The notes beneath the pieces were generated by a model. The model was not told where the DNA came from and ran no database searches. It saw nothing but the letters and a program-made list of their open reading frames with translations. Shown piece after piece: positions 9,021-17,991 of a DNA stretch of 64,000 nucleotides. Source of the stretch: Leptospiraceae bacterium (GTDB lineage: Bacteria; Spirochaetota; Leptospiria; Leptospirales; Leptospiraceae). A program made the position numbers and the translations under genes. The stretch spans positions 62,001-126,000 of the forward strand of contig JAGOHK010000002.1 in the NCBI GenBank assembly GCA_017996175.1, read 5' to 3'. Position 1 is the stretch's first letter. Every line of letters starts with the position of its first letter.

Positions 9021-10031
9021 ATGTCACAACTAGAAAAACTTTGCCAAGCACATCTTGAATACGAACTTTCCCAATGGAAAGGACAAAACCTAAAAGACAA
9101 TCTCAAAAAAGAAATAGAGAGTCTCTATGATACGTTAGCCGAAATTCCAGCAGAAGAATTCATCGATAAAAAAACAATCCTTGATCTTACAAAAAAATAT
9201 TTAACCGCTAGAGAAATTGGAAAGGAAGAAGAAGAGCTTGCATTAGCACTGTCAGAAGCTACGCATAAAGTAATCGGTAGCAACAAAGAAGTATTAACCT
9301 CACTATTTACAAAAGAAATTTTTGATCGCAGTATGAACTTGGGAATGGGCATGAAGGAACTCCGAAAAGACGTAATACATACTGTTATTAATTCACCAGT
9401 TTATACAAAGATGATTTCCAGTGTAATGTACAACGCTATTGCAGATTTTATCGGTGGAGAAAATGCATTCGCCAAAAATGTTCCAGTTGCCTCTTCGATA
9501 TTAAAAATGGGACAGGATTTTCTAGGAAATATTCCAGGGATGCAGGCTGGAATCGAAAAGAACCTAACAGCATTTATCCAATCCAACCTACAAAATTCAC
9601 TGAAACAAAGTGAAAAACTTTTAAACCAAGAGCTTGATTCCAAAACATCTAAAGAACTCACAGACGAAATTTGGAATTTTCTTGGAACAAAAAAAATCTC
9701 CGACTTACAGCAATATGCCAATACGAATGATTTAAATCAAATTTTCTCTATCGCCAAATCAGAATGGGAACATATTAAAACATCCCCCTTACTTCCACAG
9801 ATTTTAGAGACAAACTTAGATGTTATCCTCACAAAATACAAAGGCAAAAAAATTGGAGAATTAATCAATATATTCAAAATAAAAAAATCAGATATTATAG
9901 ATAGCTTAGTAACAATTTCTGAGGCTTATATCAATCATCCGCAAATCCAAAAACATTTAGAAAAAAGATTGCGCTTACGACTAGAAGGATTTTATAAATC
10001 AGAAAGTGCAACAAAAGCAATCCTAACCTAG
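9021..10031 (+). CDS. Hypothetical helical protein
   Basis: The protein has 336 residues from the ATG at 9021 (MSQLEKLCQAHLEY); an in-frame TTG at 9003 would add six residues. It is almost entirely helical and charged with no signal peptide, and carries a Gly-rich middle (ENAFAKNVPVASSILKMG to FLGNIPGMQAGI). It is the last gene of the co-directional TonB locus, 63 bases after tonB, and converges with meaB. I do not recognise a family; a link to the TonB system is positional only. Confidence 0.72.
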   Translation: MSQLEKLCQAHLEYELSQWKGQNLKDNLKKEIESLYDTLAEIPAEEFIDKKTILDLTKKYLTAREIGKEEEELALALSEATHKVIGSNKEVLTSLFTKEIFDRSMNLGMGMKELRKDVIHTVINSPVYTKMISSVMYNAIADFIGGENAFAKNVPVASSILKMGQDFLGNIPGMQAGIEKNLTAFIQSNLQNSLKQSEKLLNQELDSKTSKELTDEIWNFLGTKKISDLQQYANTNDLNQIFSIAKSEWEHIKTSPLLPQILETNLDVILTKYKGKKIGELINIFKIKKSDIIDSLVTISEAYINHPQIQKHLEKRLRLRLEGFYKSESATKAILT

Positions 10032-10085
10032 TATTCTGCAAAACTTTAAATTTCATAAAGTTGAGTGAATCACAAACACACTTCT

Positions 10086-11042
10086 CTAGACTAAGATTTG
10101 CTTTTTTATCTCCGCATTAAACTCTTCTTCCACTAGCTCATACTGCATTCTAAAAAAATCAGACTTTGTGTTCGATATTTCTCGGAGTACGCGAAGTCCA
10201 AAATTTCCATATTCTGAGCGAGCCATCTTCTCAATTTGTTCTCTGGTTTCATTATCTTTGGACTTTTGGTCGTGAATACTCATGATAAACTCCATAAGTG
10301 AATCAATTCCAATTTTTTTAAGAGCACTCGTCTGAAATATCTTCGGAATATTATGCCCATTGATAGTGTCTTTCAAAAATTCTAGTGAACTAATGAGCAT
10401 GTGAAAGCTAGATGTGGCTAATTCCTTTTCGTCGCACTTATTGATGATAAATGCATCTGGAACCTCCATGATTCCACTTTTCATAAATTGAATCCCATCT
10501 CCGGCTAATGGCTGTAAAATGAGAAACGAATAATCTGCAAGCCGCGAAACTTCAGTTTCATTCTGACCGATGCCAACTGTCTCAATAATGATGTAATCAA
10601 AAAAATGCCTAAGCAAACGAATGACGTGATAGGTATGTGGATTCACACCACCGAGTTCGAGTTGGCTTGCTTGTGAACGAAAGAATATTCTGTTTTCTCT
10701 TGCAGGAATTGAAACACGAGTTCGATCTCCCAGAATAGAGCCGCCGCTTATTTTACTGGAAGGATCAATCGCCACAATCGCCATTTTTTTTCGTCTTTGT
10801 TTTTTGAGAAAGTCTTGGCAGAGTTCTCCAATTAGAGAAGACTTCCCTGCTCCTGGAGTTCCAGTGATTCCTATTGTAATAGAATTTTTTTTAAGATCGT
10901 GATTTTCTGTGAGTTCTTGGAAAAGAATTTTTCGAAATGCGAAGGAATCTTTTTTTTCGATTTCGGAAATCAATTTTGCCAGTGGATATTTTTCTCCACT
11001 CTCCGCGCCGATGATACATTCCCTTATTTCTTCTAAGTTCAT
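10086..11042 (-). CDS. meaB: MeaB/ArgK-type GTPase, chaperone of B12-dependent acyl-CoA mutase
   Basis: The protein has 318 residues from the ATG at 11042 (MNLEEIREC); the frame extends upstream to 11123 but that extension is Phe/Val-rich and unlike the family. Walker A is GITGTPGAGKSSL; then AIDPSSKISGGSILGDRTR, ETVGIGQNETEV and the NKCD guanine motif are all intact. These GTPases gate cobalamin loading and protect or reactivate methylmalonyl-CoA mutase, whose gene ends at 1197. The two are not adjacent here, being separated by the TonB locus. Confidence 0.94.
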   Translation of the reverse strand: MNLEEIRECIIGAESGEKYPLAKLISEIEKKDSFAFRKILFQELTENHDLKKNSITIGITGTPGAGKSSLIGELCQDFLKKQRRKKMAIVAIDPSSKISGGSILGDRTRVSIPARENRIFFRSQASQLELGGVNPHTYHVIRLLRHFFDYIIIETVGIGQNETEVSRLADYSFLILQPLAGDGIQFMKSGIMEVPDAFIINKCDEKELATSSFHMLISSLEFLKDTINGHNIPKIFQTSALKKIGIDSLMEFIMSIHDQKSKDNETREQIEKMARSEYGNFGLRVLREISNTKSDFFRMQYELVEEEFNAEIKKQILV

Positions 11043-11162
11043 AAAAATTTTGCTGACGATTCTAACTGATTTTACAAAGTTATAAATGACAGTGTATTTT
11101 AAAAGAAATTTTATCTGCTGCAAATTTTACATGCATTTTGTTTAAAGGATCATCATTATACA

Positions 11163-12392
11163 ATGAATCATCTGATTAATTCAAATCGAATTCCCAAATT
11201 AACCCTAGCCCTTATTTTTTTTACAATGCTTCCTGTCACCATGATTGTACCTGTGTTCAAGGATATTGTGAAAGATAGACTTGGTGGTGATAACCTAATG
11301 GTTTCCCTCTTCATGAGTTACGCGATGTTAGGCTCATTTTTATTTTCTCCTGTTGCGGGATTTCTTTCAGACAAGTTTAAGAACAGAAAGTATTTTATTT
11401 CCGCTTTCGCTGTGTTGGACGGGATTAGTTTTTTTCTACTTGCCGAAGCGGATAACTTGCAGTTGCTTCAATTCATTCGTTTCTTCGAAGGAGTCTGTCA
11501 TATTTTTGTAATTGGACTTCTACTTTCCCTCATTGCCGATCGGGAAAATGATCAAACAAATGAACATTTTTTTCGAAAAGGGATTTTGATGGGACTCGCA
11601 GGAATGTTTTTAAGCCTGGGTGTTGGGATTGGTTCGCCTATGGGAATTTTGGGACGCAAAAATCCATTAATTCCTTTTTATGTTGCCGGTTCGATTATGA
11701 TTGTAATTGGAATTATTTCCTTTTTCTTACTGCATGACTATGAACATATTTATCACGAAAGAATTACGTTTCGAAAATGGACTAACGCATTTCAAAAAAA
11801 CAAATTCATTCTAATTCCATATCTTTATAATTTCATAGACAGATTTACAGTTGGATTTTTTGTAACGAGTTTTAATTTACATTTACGTGAAGATCTAAAA
11901 TTCAACCCAGGGGAAGTTGGGCTTTACCTCTCGCTTGTATTAATTCCGATGAGCTTATTTTCTTATCCATTTGCGAGACTTGCAAAAAAGACAGGACCTT
12001 TTTTGCTTATGATAATTGGATCTCTTGTTTACGGAATTTCCCTTGGACTTGCAGGAGGGGCTACCGACAAAACAATATTATTCGCTCTCCTTTTTTTATG
12101 TGGTGCTGGTGCGGGCGTAATGTTTGTTCCTTCCATGATGCTTGCGTCACAGATGTCTCCCAAAGGTATGAATGCAAGTGTTATGGCTGGATTTACTGGT
12201 GTCGGCTCCATTGGATTTATGTTCGGACCGATTGCGTCAACTCTTCTCGAGAGGCAATTTAACATTAGTCTACCGACTTCTACTTCTTTTTTTCTACTTG
12301 CCGTTTGCTTCGGAGGATTAGAAGTTTTAGTTGTATTTATCACATTCCCATTTAGGAAAAAACTGAAGGAGTTAATCCAAAATGAGTATTGA
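11163..12392 (+). CDS. MFS transporter
   Basis: The protein has 409 residues and about 12 membrane helices. The loop 2-3 signature is visible as GFLSDKFKNRKYFI (motif A), and the second half repeats it weakly (YPFARLAKKTGP). The ATG at 11163 lies 120 bases from the divergent meaB start. Drug/metabolite exporter-like MFS proteins look like this; the substrate is unknown. Its last 11 bases overlap the next small gene. Confidence 0.88.
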   Translation: MNHLINSNRIPKLTLALIFFTMLPVTMIVPVFKDIVKDRLGGDNLMVSLFMSYAMLGSFLFSPVAGFLSDKFKNRKYFISAFAVLDGISFFLLAEADNLQLLQFIRFFEGVCHIFVIGLLLSLIADRENDQTNEHFFRKGILMGLAGMFLSLGVGIGSPMGILGRKNPLIPFYVAGSIMIVIGIISFFLLHDYEHIYHERITFRKWTNAFQKNKFILIPYLYNFIDRFTVGFFVTSFNLHLREDLKFNPGEVGLYLSLVLIPMSLFSYPFARLAKKTGPFLLMIIGSLVYGISLGLAGGATDKTILFALLFLCGAGAGVMFVPSMMLASQMSPKGMNASVMAGFTGVGSIGFMFGPIASTLLERQFNISLPTSTSFFLLAVCFGGLEVLVVFITFPFRKKLKELIQNEY

Positions 12393-12558
12393 AATTCAAA
12401 ATTATTTAGTTTACAGCATCGTTTTTATCGCATTAGTAAAATTCACAAAACCTGTTTGGGAAATTTTATACAAATCATTGTTCAAAAAAAAATCAGCCCT
12501 CATCGAGGATACTTCTTGTTATACTGGAACTTGTGCAAAGTGTAAGGTAAAATCTTGA
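12382..12558 (+). CDS. Small Cys-tailed membrane peptide (FeoB-associated-like)
   Basis: This 58-residue frame (MSIEIQNYLVYSIVFIALVK at its start) overlaps the MFS gene end by 11 bases and overlaps the next gene by 4 bases (TTGA). One membrane helix lies at about 8-19 or slightly longer, followed by a basic stretch and a Cys motif CYTGTCAKC near the end. Short one-helix proteins with such Cys tails resemble the FeoB-associated Cys-rich family, but no feoB is in the window. The tight overlaps on both sides are the main argument that it is real. Confidence 0.6.
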   Translation: MSIEIQNYLVYSIVFIALVKFTKPVWEILYKSLFKKKSALIEDTSCYTGTCAKCKVKS

Positions 12559-13190
12559 GTAGATTTAACCAAACCTATTGGGATGAAATGTATTCCGAAG
12601 AAGATGGCTCTATCATTGACGGAGTTCATAACGCTAAAGAGCATGCTCGTTATATAAAAAGTATTTTAAACTTAGCAGATGTCGAAGTTACCTCAATTGC
12701 AGATTTTGGATTTGGAAAAGGAATTTTACTTCGTGAGTTTGTAAAAGAATTTAAACCTGAACAAATTCTCGCGATTGATCCTTCCAAAGAAGCAGTTGTA
12801 AATCTTTCTAGAAAAAAGTGGCTAACGAAAGTAAAACACAAAATTTCACAGACTACGATTGAAAAATTTTCTGAACCAAAAAACGCAAAGTCTTTCGACC
12901 TCGGGATTTGTAACTCTATATTTCAGTATATAGCTCAAGAAGATGTCATAGCAAGTTTTGAAAAATTATCTAGGCTTTGTAAATATCTTTACTTTGCCGT
13001 TCCAACTAAAGTAGATTATGACTATATGAAAAAAGAATTAAACTTCATTGATCCGTATTCAAATTCTAGAACGAAACAGTTTTATCTAAAAGCTCTGTCC
13101 TCCTATTTCACAATCGTATCTTACAATCTTTTAGAGAGCAAAGTCCACAAAAAAGATTCTGGTTTTATCTATGAGTTTTTTAGATTTTAA
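12555..13190 (+). CDS. SAM-dependent methyltransferase
   Basis: The protein has 211 residues and a TTG start that overlaps the previous stop (TTGA). Motif I of class I methyltransferases appears as SIADFGFGKGILLREF, followed by the acidic end of strand 2 (ILAIDPSKEAV) and a motif IV-like stretch FDLGICNSIFQYI. The substrate cannot be inferred; the N-terminus FNQTYWDEMYSEEDGS resembles small-molecule or lipid methyltransferases. Confidence 0.82.
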   Translation: MSRFNQTYWDEMYSEEDGSIIDGVHNAKEHARYIKSILNLADVEVTSIADFGFGKGILLREFVKEFKPEQILAIDPSKEAVVNLSRKKWLTKVKHKISQTTIEKFSEPKNAKSFDLGICNSIFQYIAQEDVIASFEKLSRLCKYLYFAVPTKVDYDYMKKELNFIDPYSNSRTKQFYLKALSSYFTIVSYNLLESKVHKKDSGFIYEFFRF

Positions 13191-13244
13191 ATAAAATACT
13201 GGTAATTTTTTAACAGATGTTCAAGTTTGCAAAGGGAGTCCTCT

Positions 13245-14294
13245 ATGAAAGTTACAGCCTTGGGTGTTAATTCAGCCTTTGCCGTCGGCAGTTATAAAGA
13301 TGTTGTTGAAACTGCGAAGGTAGAAGCACTGCTTACAGAAGCAATCAAATCAGCAAAAGATACACAGTCTCATCTTACTGTGAACGGCATTCGCAAAATG
13401 TTAAAAGAAAGTTCCTCCCGCGCCTACTTTCCACGTTATCAAAGTAATTTTTTATTGGAGTTTCAAACGCAAGGAAAAGTAAAAGATAATGTTTATAGGT
13501 TTGTTATCGACTTTGGAAGCGATATACGACACTCCCTTGCCAATGTAGGTCTGAAGATGGGTGACATTGACGGATACTATTGTTCGCACCCACATGCGGA
13601 TCATATTGGTGGCATAGAGGGAATTGCCTTGTCTACTGTATTTAATCCTTTTTGGAATTCTAAAAAGACCGATTGGCTTTCAGTAGAAAAAAAACGTAGA
13701 ACGGAAGATATGGATAAACCGCGCCTACTTGATCCAATCACAGATAGACTTTTCAAAAGAGAAAAGATTCCTGCCGATTGTAAACCTGACCTTTGGGGAC
13801 ATCGAGAAGTTTTAGATGATCTATGGAATGCCGCAAAACCAGGATTAGACACACTACAGGGAGTAAAGAATGTTTCCCTCGAAACTTTTTTTAACCAAAT
13901 TGTGATGTCAAAAAGTATCGAATATCAAATTGCAGACGGAGATAAAAGTTGGATTTTTTATACAGTAGAATCAACTCATGTGGTGGGGGGTACTTCGTAT
14001 ATGCCGTCATTCGGGTTAATGTTTGAAAGTGCTGATAAAAAAATATATTTTCCAACGGATACTCTCTATATAATGCCACCGATCATGAAACCGTTTTATG
14101 AATCAGCTGATATAATTTACCACGATTGCGAAACTGGACCTCGTAGTGGAGTCCATTCCCATATTGATGAAATTAGAAAAATAGACCCAGCCATAAAAAA
14201 GAAATGTTACTTGTACCACTATACCGAAGAACCAGTTGTTGAGGAAGGGGAATTTTTAGGAATTGTGAAAACGGGCGAAGTGCACGAATATTAG
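13245..14294 (+). CDS. Metallo-beta-lactamase-fold hydrolase
   Basis: The protein has 349 residues from the ATG at 13245, chosen because AAAGGGAG lies 6-8 bases before it; an upstream in-frame start at 13227 lacks a site. The metal-binding HxHxDH motif is intact in YYCSHPHADHIGGIEG, and a later FPTDTLY plus YHDCETGP supply the second-shell Asp/His positions. Members include RNase Z-like and cyclic-nucleotide phosphodiesterase-like enzymes; the long insert (about residues 130-210) does not point to one. Confidence 0.85.
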   Translation: MKVTALGVNSAFAVGSYKDVVETAKVEALLTEAIKSAKDTQSHLTVNGIRKMLKESSSRAYFPRYQSNFLLEFQTQGKVKDNVYRFVIDFGSDIRHSLANVGLKMGDIDGYYCSHPHADHIGGIEGIALSTVFNPFWNSKKTDWLSVEKKRRTEDMDKPRLLDPITDRLFKREKIPADCKPDLWGHREVLDDLWNAAKPGLDTLQGVKNVSLETFFNQIVMSKSIEYQIADGDKSWIFYTVESTHVVGGTSYMPSFGLMFESADKKIYFPTDTLYIMPPIMKPFYESADIIYHDCETGPRSGVHSHIDEIRKIDPAIKKKCYLYHYTEEPVVEEGEFLGIVKTGEVHEY

Positions 14295-14309
14295 ATTAGA
14301 GCTAATATA

Positions 14310-14942
14310 CTATTCCTTTTCCACCTTGCTAATTTCGTTAGTATATACTTTTTCATTTTCTAAAAAATCGCTATATCTTTCTTTTAAAACGTCGTCCAAT
14401 TTAGACTCATCAAACACCCCCCCGTTCTGTAAACCAAGTGCATACCTAAAAATTTCTAAACGATCCTTAGAAATTTTCAACCTCTCTTGGTAATAAAAAA
14501 GTTTATCTTCCTTAGAGACTTTTTCATTTTGGAGAAAATTGTTTTGAATCATCGCCATACGTTGAGAAACCTCGGCTAATTTCTTTTCTTCCTCTGGAGA
14601 ACGCTCTCGTGGTATAATGGAATTATGCGGAAATTTTTCAGCTAACTTTTTTGTTTTCTCGATAATGAGTTTCTTTCTACGTTCTTTTTCGATTGGTGTT
14701 AATTCACCTGAATCAACCTCTTCAATTCCCATATTTTTAAATTCTAAAAATTTAGAATCCTCTTCAAAAAGAGACCGATCCCGTGAACGAATTCGATTTT
14801 TTTTTTGTGAGTCAATACCTCCACGAGCAAATTCGTTTTGACTATTTTCAGAATTTCTTTTTGAACTAGTATTAAGATAAAAAAAAGAAATTCCAATAAA
14901 TGAAATTAGGATAATAATAACTAAAGAATAAATATACTTCAT
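14310..14942 (-). CDS. Membrane-anchored coiled-coil-like hypothetical protein
   Basis: The protein has 210 residues. A single N-terminal hydrophobic segment (about 4-23) is followed by a Ser/Asn/Arg-rich linker and a long Lys/Glu-rich helical region (about 85-210) that may form a coiled coil, e.g. TPIEKERRKKLIIEKTKKL. No Cys follows the helix, so it is a membrane anchor or uncleaved signal. It converges with the hydrolase gene. Family not recognised. Confidence 0.6.
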   Translation of the reverse strand: MKYIYSLVIIILISFIGISFFYLNTSSKRNSENSQNEFARGGIDSQKKNRIRSRDRSLFEEDSKFLEFKNMGIEEVDSGELTPIEKERRKKLIIEKTKKLAEKFPHNSIIPRERSPEEEKKLAEVSQRMAMIQNNFLQNEKVSKEDKLFYYQERLKISKDRLEIFRYALGLQNGGVFDESKLDDVLKERYSDFLENEKVYTNEISKVEKE

Positions 14943-15027
14943 ACAATTATTCTTTTTTAAAAATACCTCTCTGTCAAGTAGAACTTCCTTTCAAAAAAAG
15001 AATTCAATTCAGTAGAATGAATAAATT

Positions 15028-17826
15028 TTAAAATTGAAAGTATATAAATGGTTTTACTTCTGCACGATGCAGATAGTAAACACACAAAATAATACAGGCA
15101 GCGCCAAATCCCTGTAACACTGATGGGGCTTTAAACCAAATAAATTCTAATTTTTCAACAATCTGTAGTTTCATAAGTTCATACAAATAAAATATGACCA
15201 AAAATGCGATAATCCATACTTCCAAATTCGAATAACTTATACTGAATTGAAATAAATTATGCAAAAGTTTACTAAAGGTAAGCCAACTATCGCATCTGAA
15301 TATTACCCAACCAAACAACACCAAATGTAAAGTAACCGCTCTACCTATCCAAGTTTCTTGTTTACCGTAAGAAGTAAATCTTTCAAAAACAAGTAAAACT
15401 CCATGATACAAACCCCAAACAAGAAATGGAATCCCTGCCCCATGCCAAATTCCACAAAGTAAGAATGTTAAAAGTAAATTACGATAGACTGCAATTCGAT
15501 TTCCGCCAAGCGGTATATAAAGATAATCCCTAAACCAACTTCCAAGAGAAATATGCCACCTTCTCCAAAAATCAGTAATAGAAAAAGACATGTAAGGTCG
15601 GTTGAAATTGAGAGTCAGATGGTATCCTAAAATTTTTGCTGAACCAATGGCTATATCAGAGTAACCAGAAAAATCAAAAAAAATTTGAACCCCATAAGCA
15701 TAGATTGCTGCTAAAATTTCTACCGAACTGTACATTTCCGGATTTGCGTATACCCCATCTACAATTCCTAAAGCAAGTCGATCCGCTATAATCTTCTTTA
15801 TTACACCAATGAGTATTAAAAAAATTCCATTCGAAAAATTTACGTATCTTAATTGTAAATGCTCTCCTCTATTCTTTAGTCCGGGTAAAAACTCTGTTGC
15901 CCGCACAATCGGACCGGCAACCAATTGAGGGAAAAAAGCAACATATTCTGCAAAACGTATCATTTTTATTTCAGGAACTAATTTCTTTCTCCAAATATCA
16001 ATCGTATAGGAAAGAGTCTGAAATGTATAAAAGGAAATTCCTACAGGTAAAATAAAATGCAAAAGCGGAATTTGGACGGGTGTTCCGTTGATGAGAATAC
16101 CATTCATTAGCCCAATAACAAAATCATAGTATTTAAAGAAAAAAAGGATTGATAAATTGGATACTAGAGACAAAACAAGATAAGCCGTCCCCTTAAAACC
16201 ATTTTGTTGTTTTTTATAAATCTGAATTCCACAAAAATAATCAATAATTGTAGATGCTAAAATTATCCCCAAAGCATAAAAATTCCATGTCGCATAAAAG
16301 TAAAATGAAACTATTGCTAAAAATCCAATCTTATATTCAGGAAATCGTGTAAGCAGAGTTGCCATTATCCACACAAATATAAAAAAATAAAAATATGCCT
16401 TCGACACAAAATTTACTTCTTTGTTTTTATCTTTTTTTAATTGTTCTAAATCTTTTTTACGAGTTTCTTCCACTACTCCGTTAAATTTTTTATAATGAAT
16501 AAGGAAGTCTGAATAAAATATTTCAGCAAAGAACTCCCCGCCTTTTCGAGTCAAATGAGTCTTATCCGGTTGCATAAATCCATTTTCAAACAGAATTTCA
16601 TTTTGACCGGAACCTCCGAGGGAAGCAAAACTATCGAAAAATGCTATTTTATATTTTTCTGCAATTTCTTTTTGTGAATCTCGAATGAAAAGAATCTCAG
16701 GCATTGTCCGATAAACTCCTTTTTCATTCTTAGAGATTCTTTCTATTGGGGAAAGAAGTAGGAAATTAGTTTCCGGTAAAATTTTCTGGAATTTAGTTAT
16801 CACATCTTCTAAATTTTTCTTATAACTATCTGGGGTTATATATGCTTTACGCGCCAAATTTTCAGACTCATTGACTCCAAATTGAAAAATGATTAAATCC
16901 GGCTTATAGTAAGTAAACCCACAGACAAGACTATTTTGTTCTATTAATAGTAAATCTCCTATTTCAATGCCCTGTCTGGATACTGTTGAATAGGCGACGC
17001 CAGAGTCTGTTTCAAAATTAATTGCATCCAAGAACGGATAATGCTGATTTAACTGAGTTAATTCCAGACTTAGACTTTTTGCAGCATTGAGTTGCATAGA
17101 AATGCTCGCACATTGACCGTTTTTTTTTTGCTGTATTTTACTTGAATCAATGGTAACTGGAAATTGTCCATTTCCTTGAATTGCATTTACTTTTATGTTA
17201 AACTCATTTCTCTCTAGAGAATTTCTAAAGAAAAGCTCCACATTTTTCCATACTTTTAAATTATCACCTAATTCATGCTTTAGAAGAATATTGGAATAAT
17301 TAGGAATAGCCGCTTCTCCTAAAAATCCTAGTTGTGGATTTATGAATTGTCTATGATCTAAATTCTTCCAAGTAACTTGAGATTCATTTGTAAGATTTTT
17401 ATGAGCCAAAACTTTTCTAGAAAGTTGATTAGTAATAGGAACTAGTCCTCTTCCTCCATCTCCAAAGTCTTTTTGAAATCGATCTTTGATTCCAGATGTA
17501 ATCATATCCGACCAAAGCATTGAATCTCCGTAATGTAAAATTCGAATGATACCGTCTTTTTCCTTTTCCAACTTGGAAAGTTTCCGCAAGAAGGAAAGCA
17601 AATAAGTATAATTATCCCCTGCATACAGATTCGTTTTTACTTTTACTTCTTCTTTTTTTGGCTCGTCTTGAAAAAAATTTTTTATTGTATAATAAGAATC
17701 TGGAATGTATTCATTAAAAGAAGGAAAATATTTCTGTGTAGAATCGAGCACTTCTTCTTGGATGAAAGAAAAAAGTCCAAGGGTTAGAGTAAAAACAAGA
17801 AAGAATTGAAGAATCTTTTTTAGCAT
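15028..17826 (-). CDS. Fused SGNH hydrolase-MBOAT O-acyltransferase
   Basis: The protein has 932 residues. After an N-terminal membrane segment (about 6-22), residues about 90-440 form an extracytoplasmic SGNH/GDSL-type domain: the Ser is in LHYGDSMLW (Ser 102), block III looks like FQFGVNES, and the catalytic Asp/His pair is in DKTHLT at about 420. A transmembrane linker at about 460 leads to a full AlgI-type MBOAT: FFPQLVAGPIVRATEFLP, FWRRWHISLGSWFRDYLYIP, and the active His in CGIWHGAG at about 795. MBOATs pass acyl groups across the membrane and SGNH partners transfer them to glycans; here both are in one chain. It is the last gene of the minus-strand run. Confidence 0.9.
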   Translation of the reverse strand: MLKKILQFFLVFTLTLGLFSFIQEEVLDSTQKYFPSFNEYIPDSYYTIKNFFQDEPKKEEVKVKTNLYAGDNYTYLLSFLRKLSKLEKEKDGIIRILHYGDSMLWSDMITSGIKDRFQKDFGDGGRGLVPITNQLSRKVLAHKNLTNESQVTWKNLDHRQFINPQLGFLGEAAIPNYSNILLKHELGDNLKVWKNVELFFRNSLERNEFNIKVNAIQGNGQFPVTIDSSKIQQKKNGQCASISMQLNAAKSLSLELTQLNQHYPFLDAINFETDSGVAYSTVSRQGIEIGDLLLIEQNSLVCGFTYYKPDLIIFQFGVNESENLARKAYITPDSYKKNLEDVITKFQKILPETNFLLLSPIERISKNEKGVYRTMPEILFIRDSQKEIAEKYKIAFFDSFASLGGSGQNEILFENGFMQPDKTHLTRKGGEFFAEIFYSDFLIHYKKFNGVVEETRKKDLEQLKKDKNKEVNFVSKAYFYFFIFVWIMATLLTRFPEYKIGFLAIVSFYFYATWNFYALGIILASTIIDYFCGIQIYKKQQNGFKGTAYLVLSLVSNLSILFFFKYYDFVIGLMNGILINGTPVQIPLLHFILPVGISFYTFQTLSYTIDIWRKKLVPEIKMIRFAEYVAFFPQLVAGPIVRATEFLPGLKNRGEHLQLRYVNFSNGIFLILIGVIKKIIADRLALGIVDGVYANPEMYSSVEILAAIYAYGVQIFFDFSGYSDIAIGSAKILGYHLTLNFNRPYMSFSITDFWRRWHISLGSWFRDYLYIPLGGNRIAVYRNLLLTFLLCGIWHGAGIPFLVWGLYHGVLLVFERFTSYGKQETWIGRAVTLHLVLFGWVIFRCDSWLTFSKLLHNLFQFSISYSNLEVWIIAFLVIFYLYELMKLQIVEKLEFIWFKAPSVLQGFGAACIILCVYYLHRAEVKPFIYFQF

Positions 17827-17876
17827 ATTGGTTGATATGAATTATTTACACCGATTCTAAATTTTTGATGTATGTG

Positions 17877-17936
17877 GAATCGTGCGAATAATGAAAGCGA
17901 AGAAACGTTTCTTCGCCTTCATTATTCGCACGATTC
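17877..17936. repeat. 60-bp near-perfect palindrome
   Basis: The outer arms GAATCGTGCGAATAATGAA (17877-17895) and their exact complement (17918-17936) flank an inner 20-base palindrome GCGAAGAAACGTTTCTTCGC, with a single mismatched pair (A/C) between them. The segment lies between the stop of pyk and the start of the SGNH-MBOAT gene. It could form a 30-bp hairpin. T-rich bases follow the right arm on the plus strand only, so a terminator is possible but not clear. A partial echo (ACGATTC, CGAATCG) continues to about 17980. Confidence 0.8.
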
Positions 17937-17991
17937 GTCATTTTTCATTCACACGATTCACAATAATACGATCGCCGAATCGCCCAAAAAA

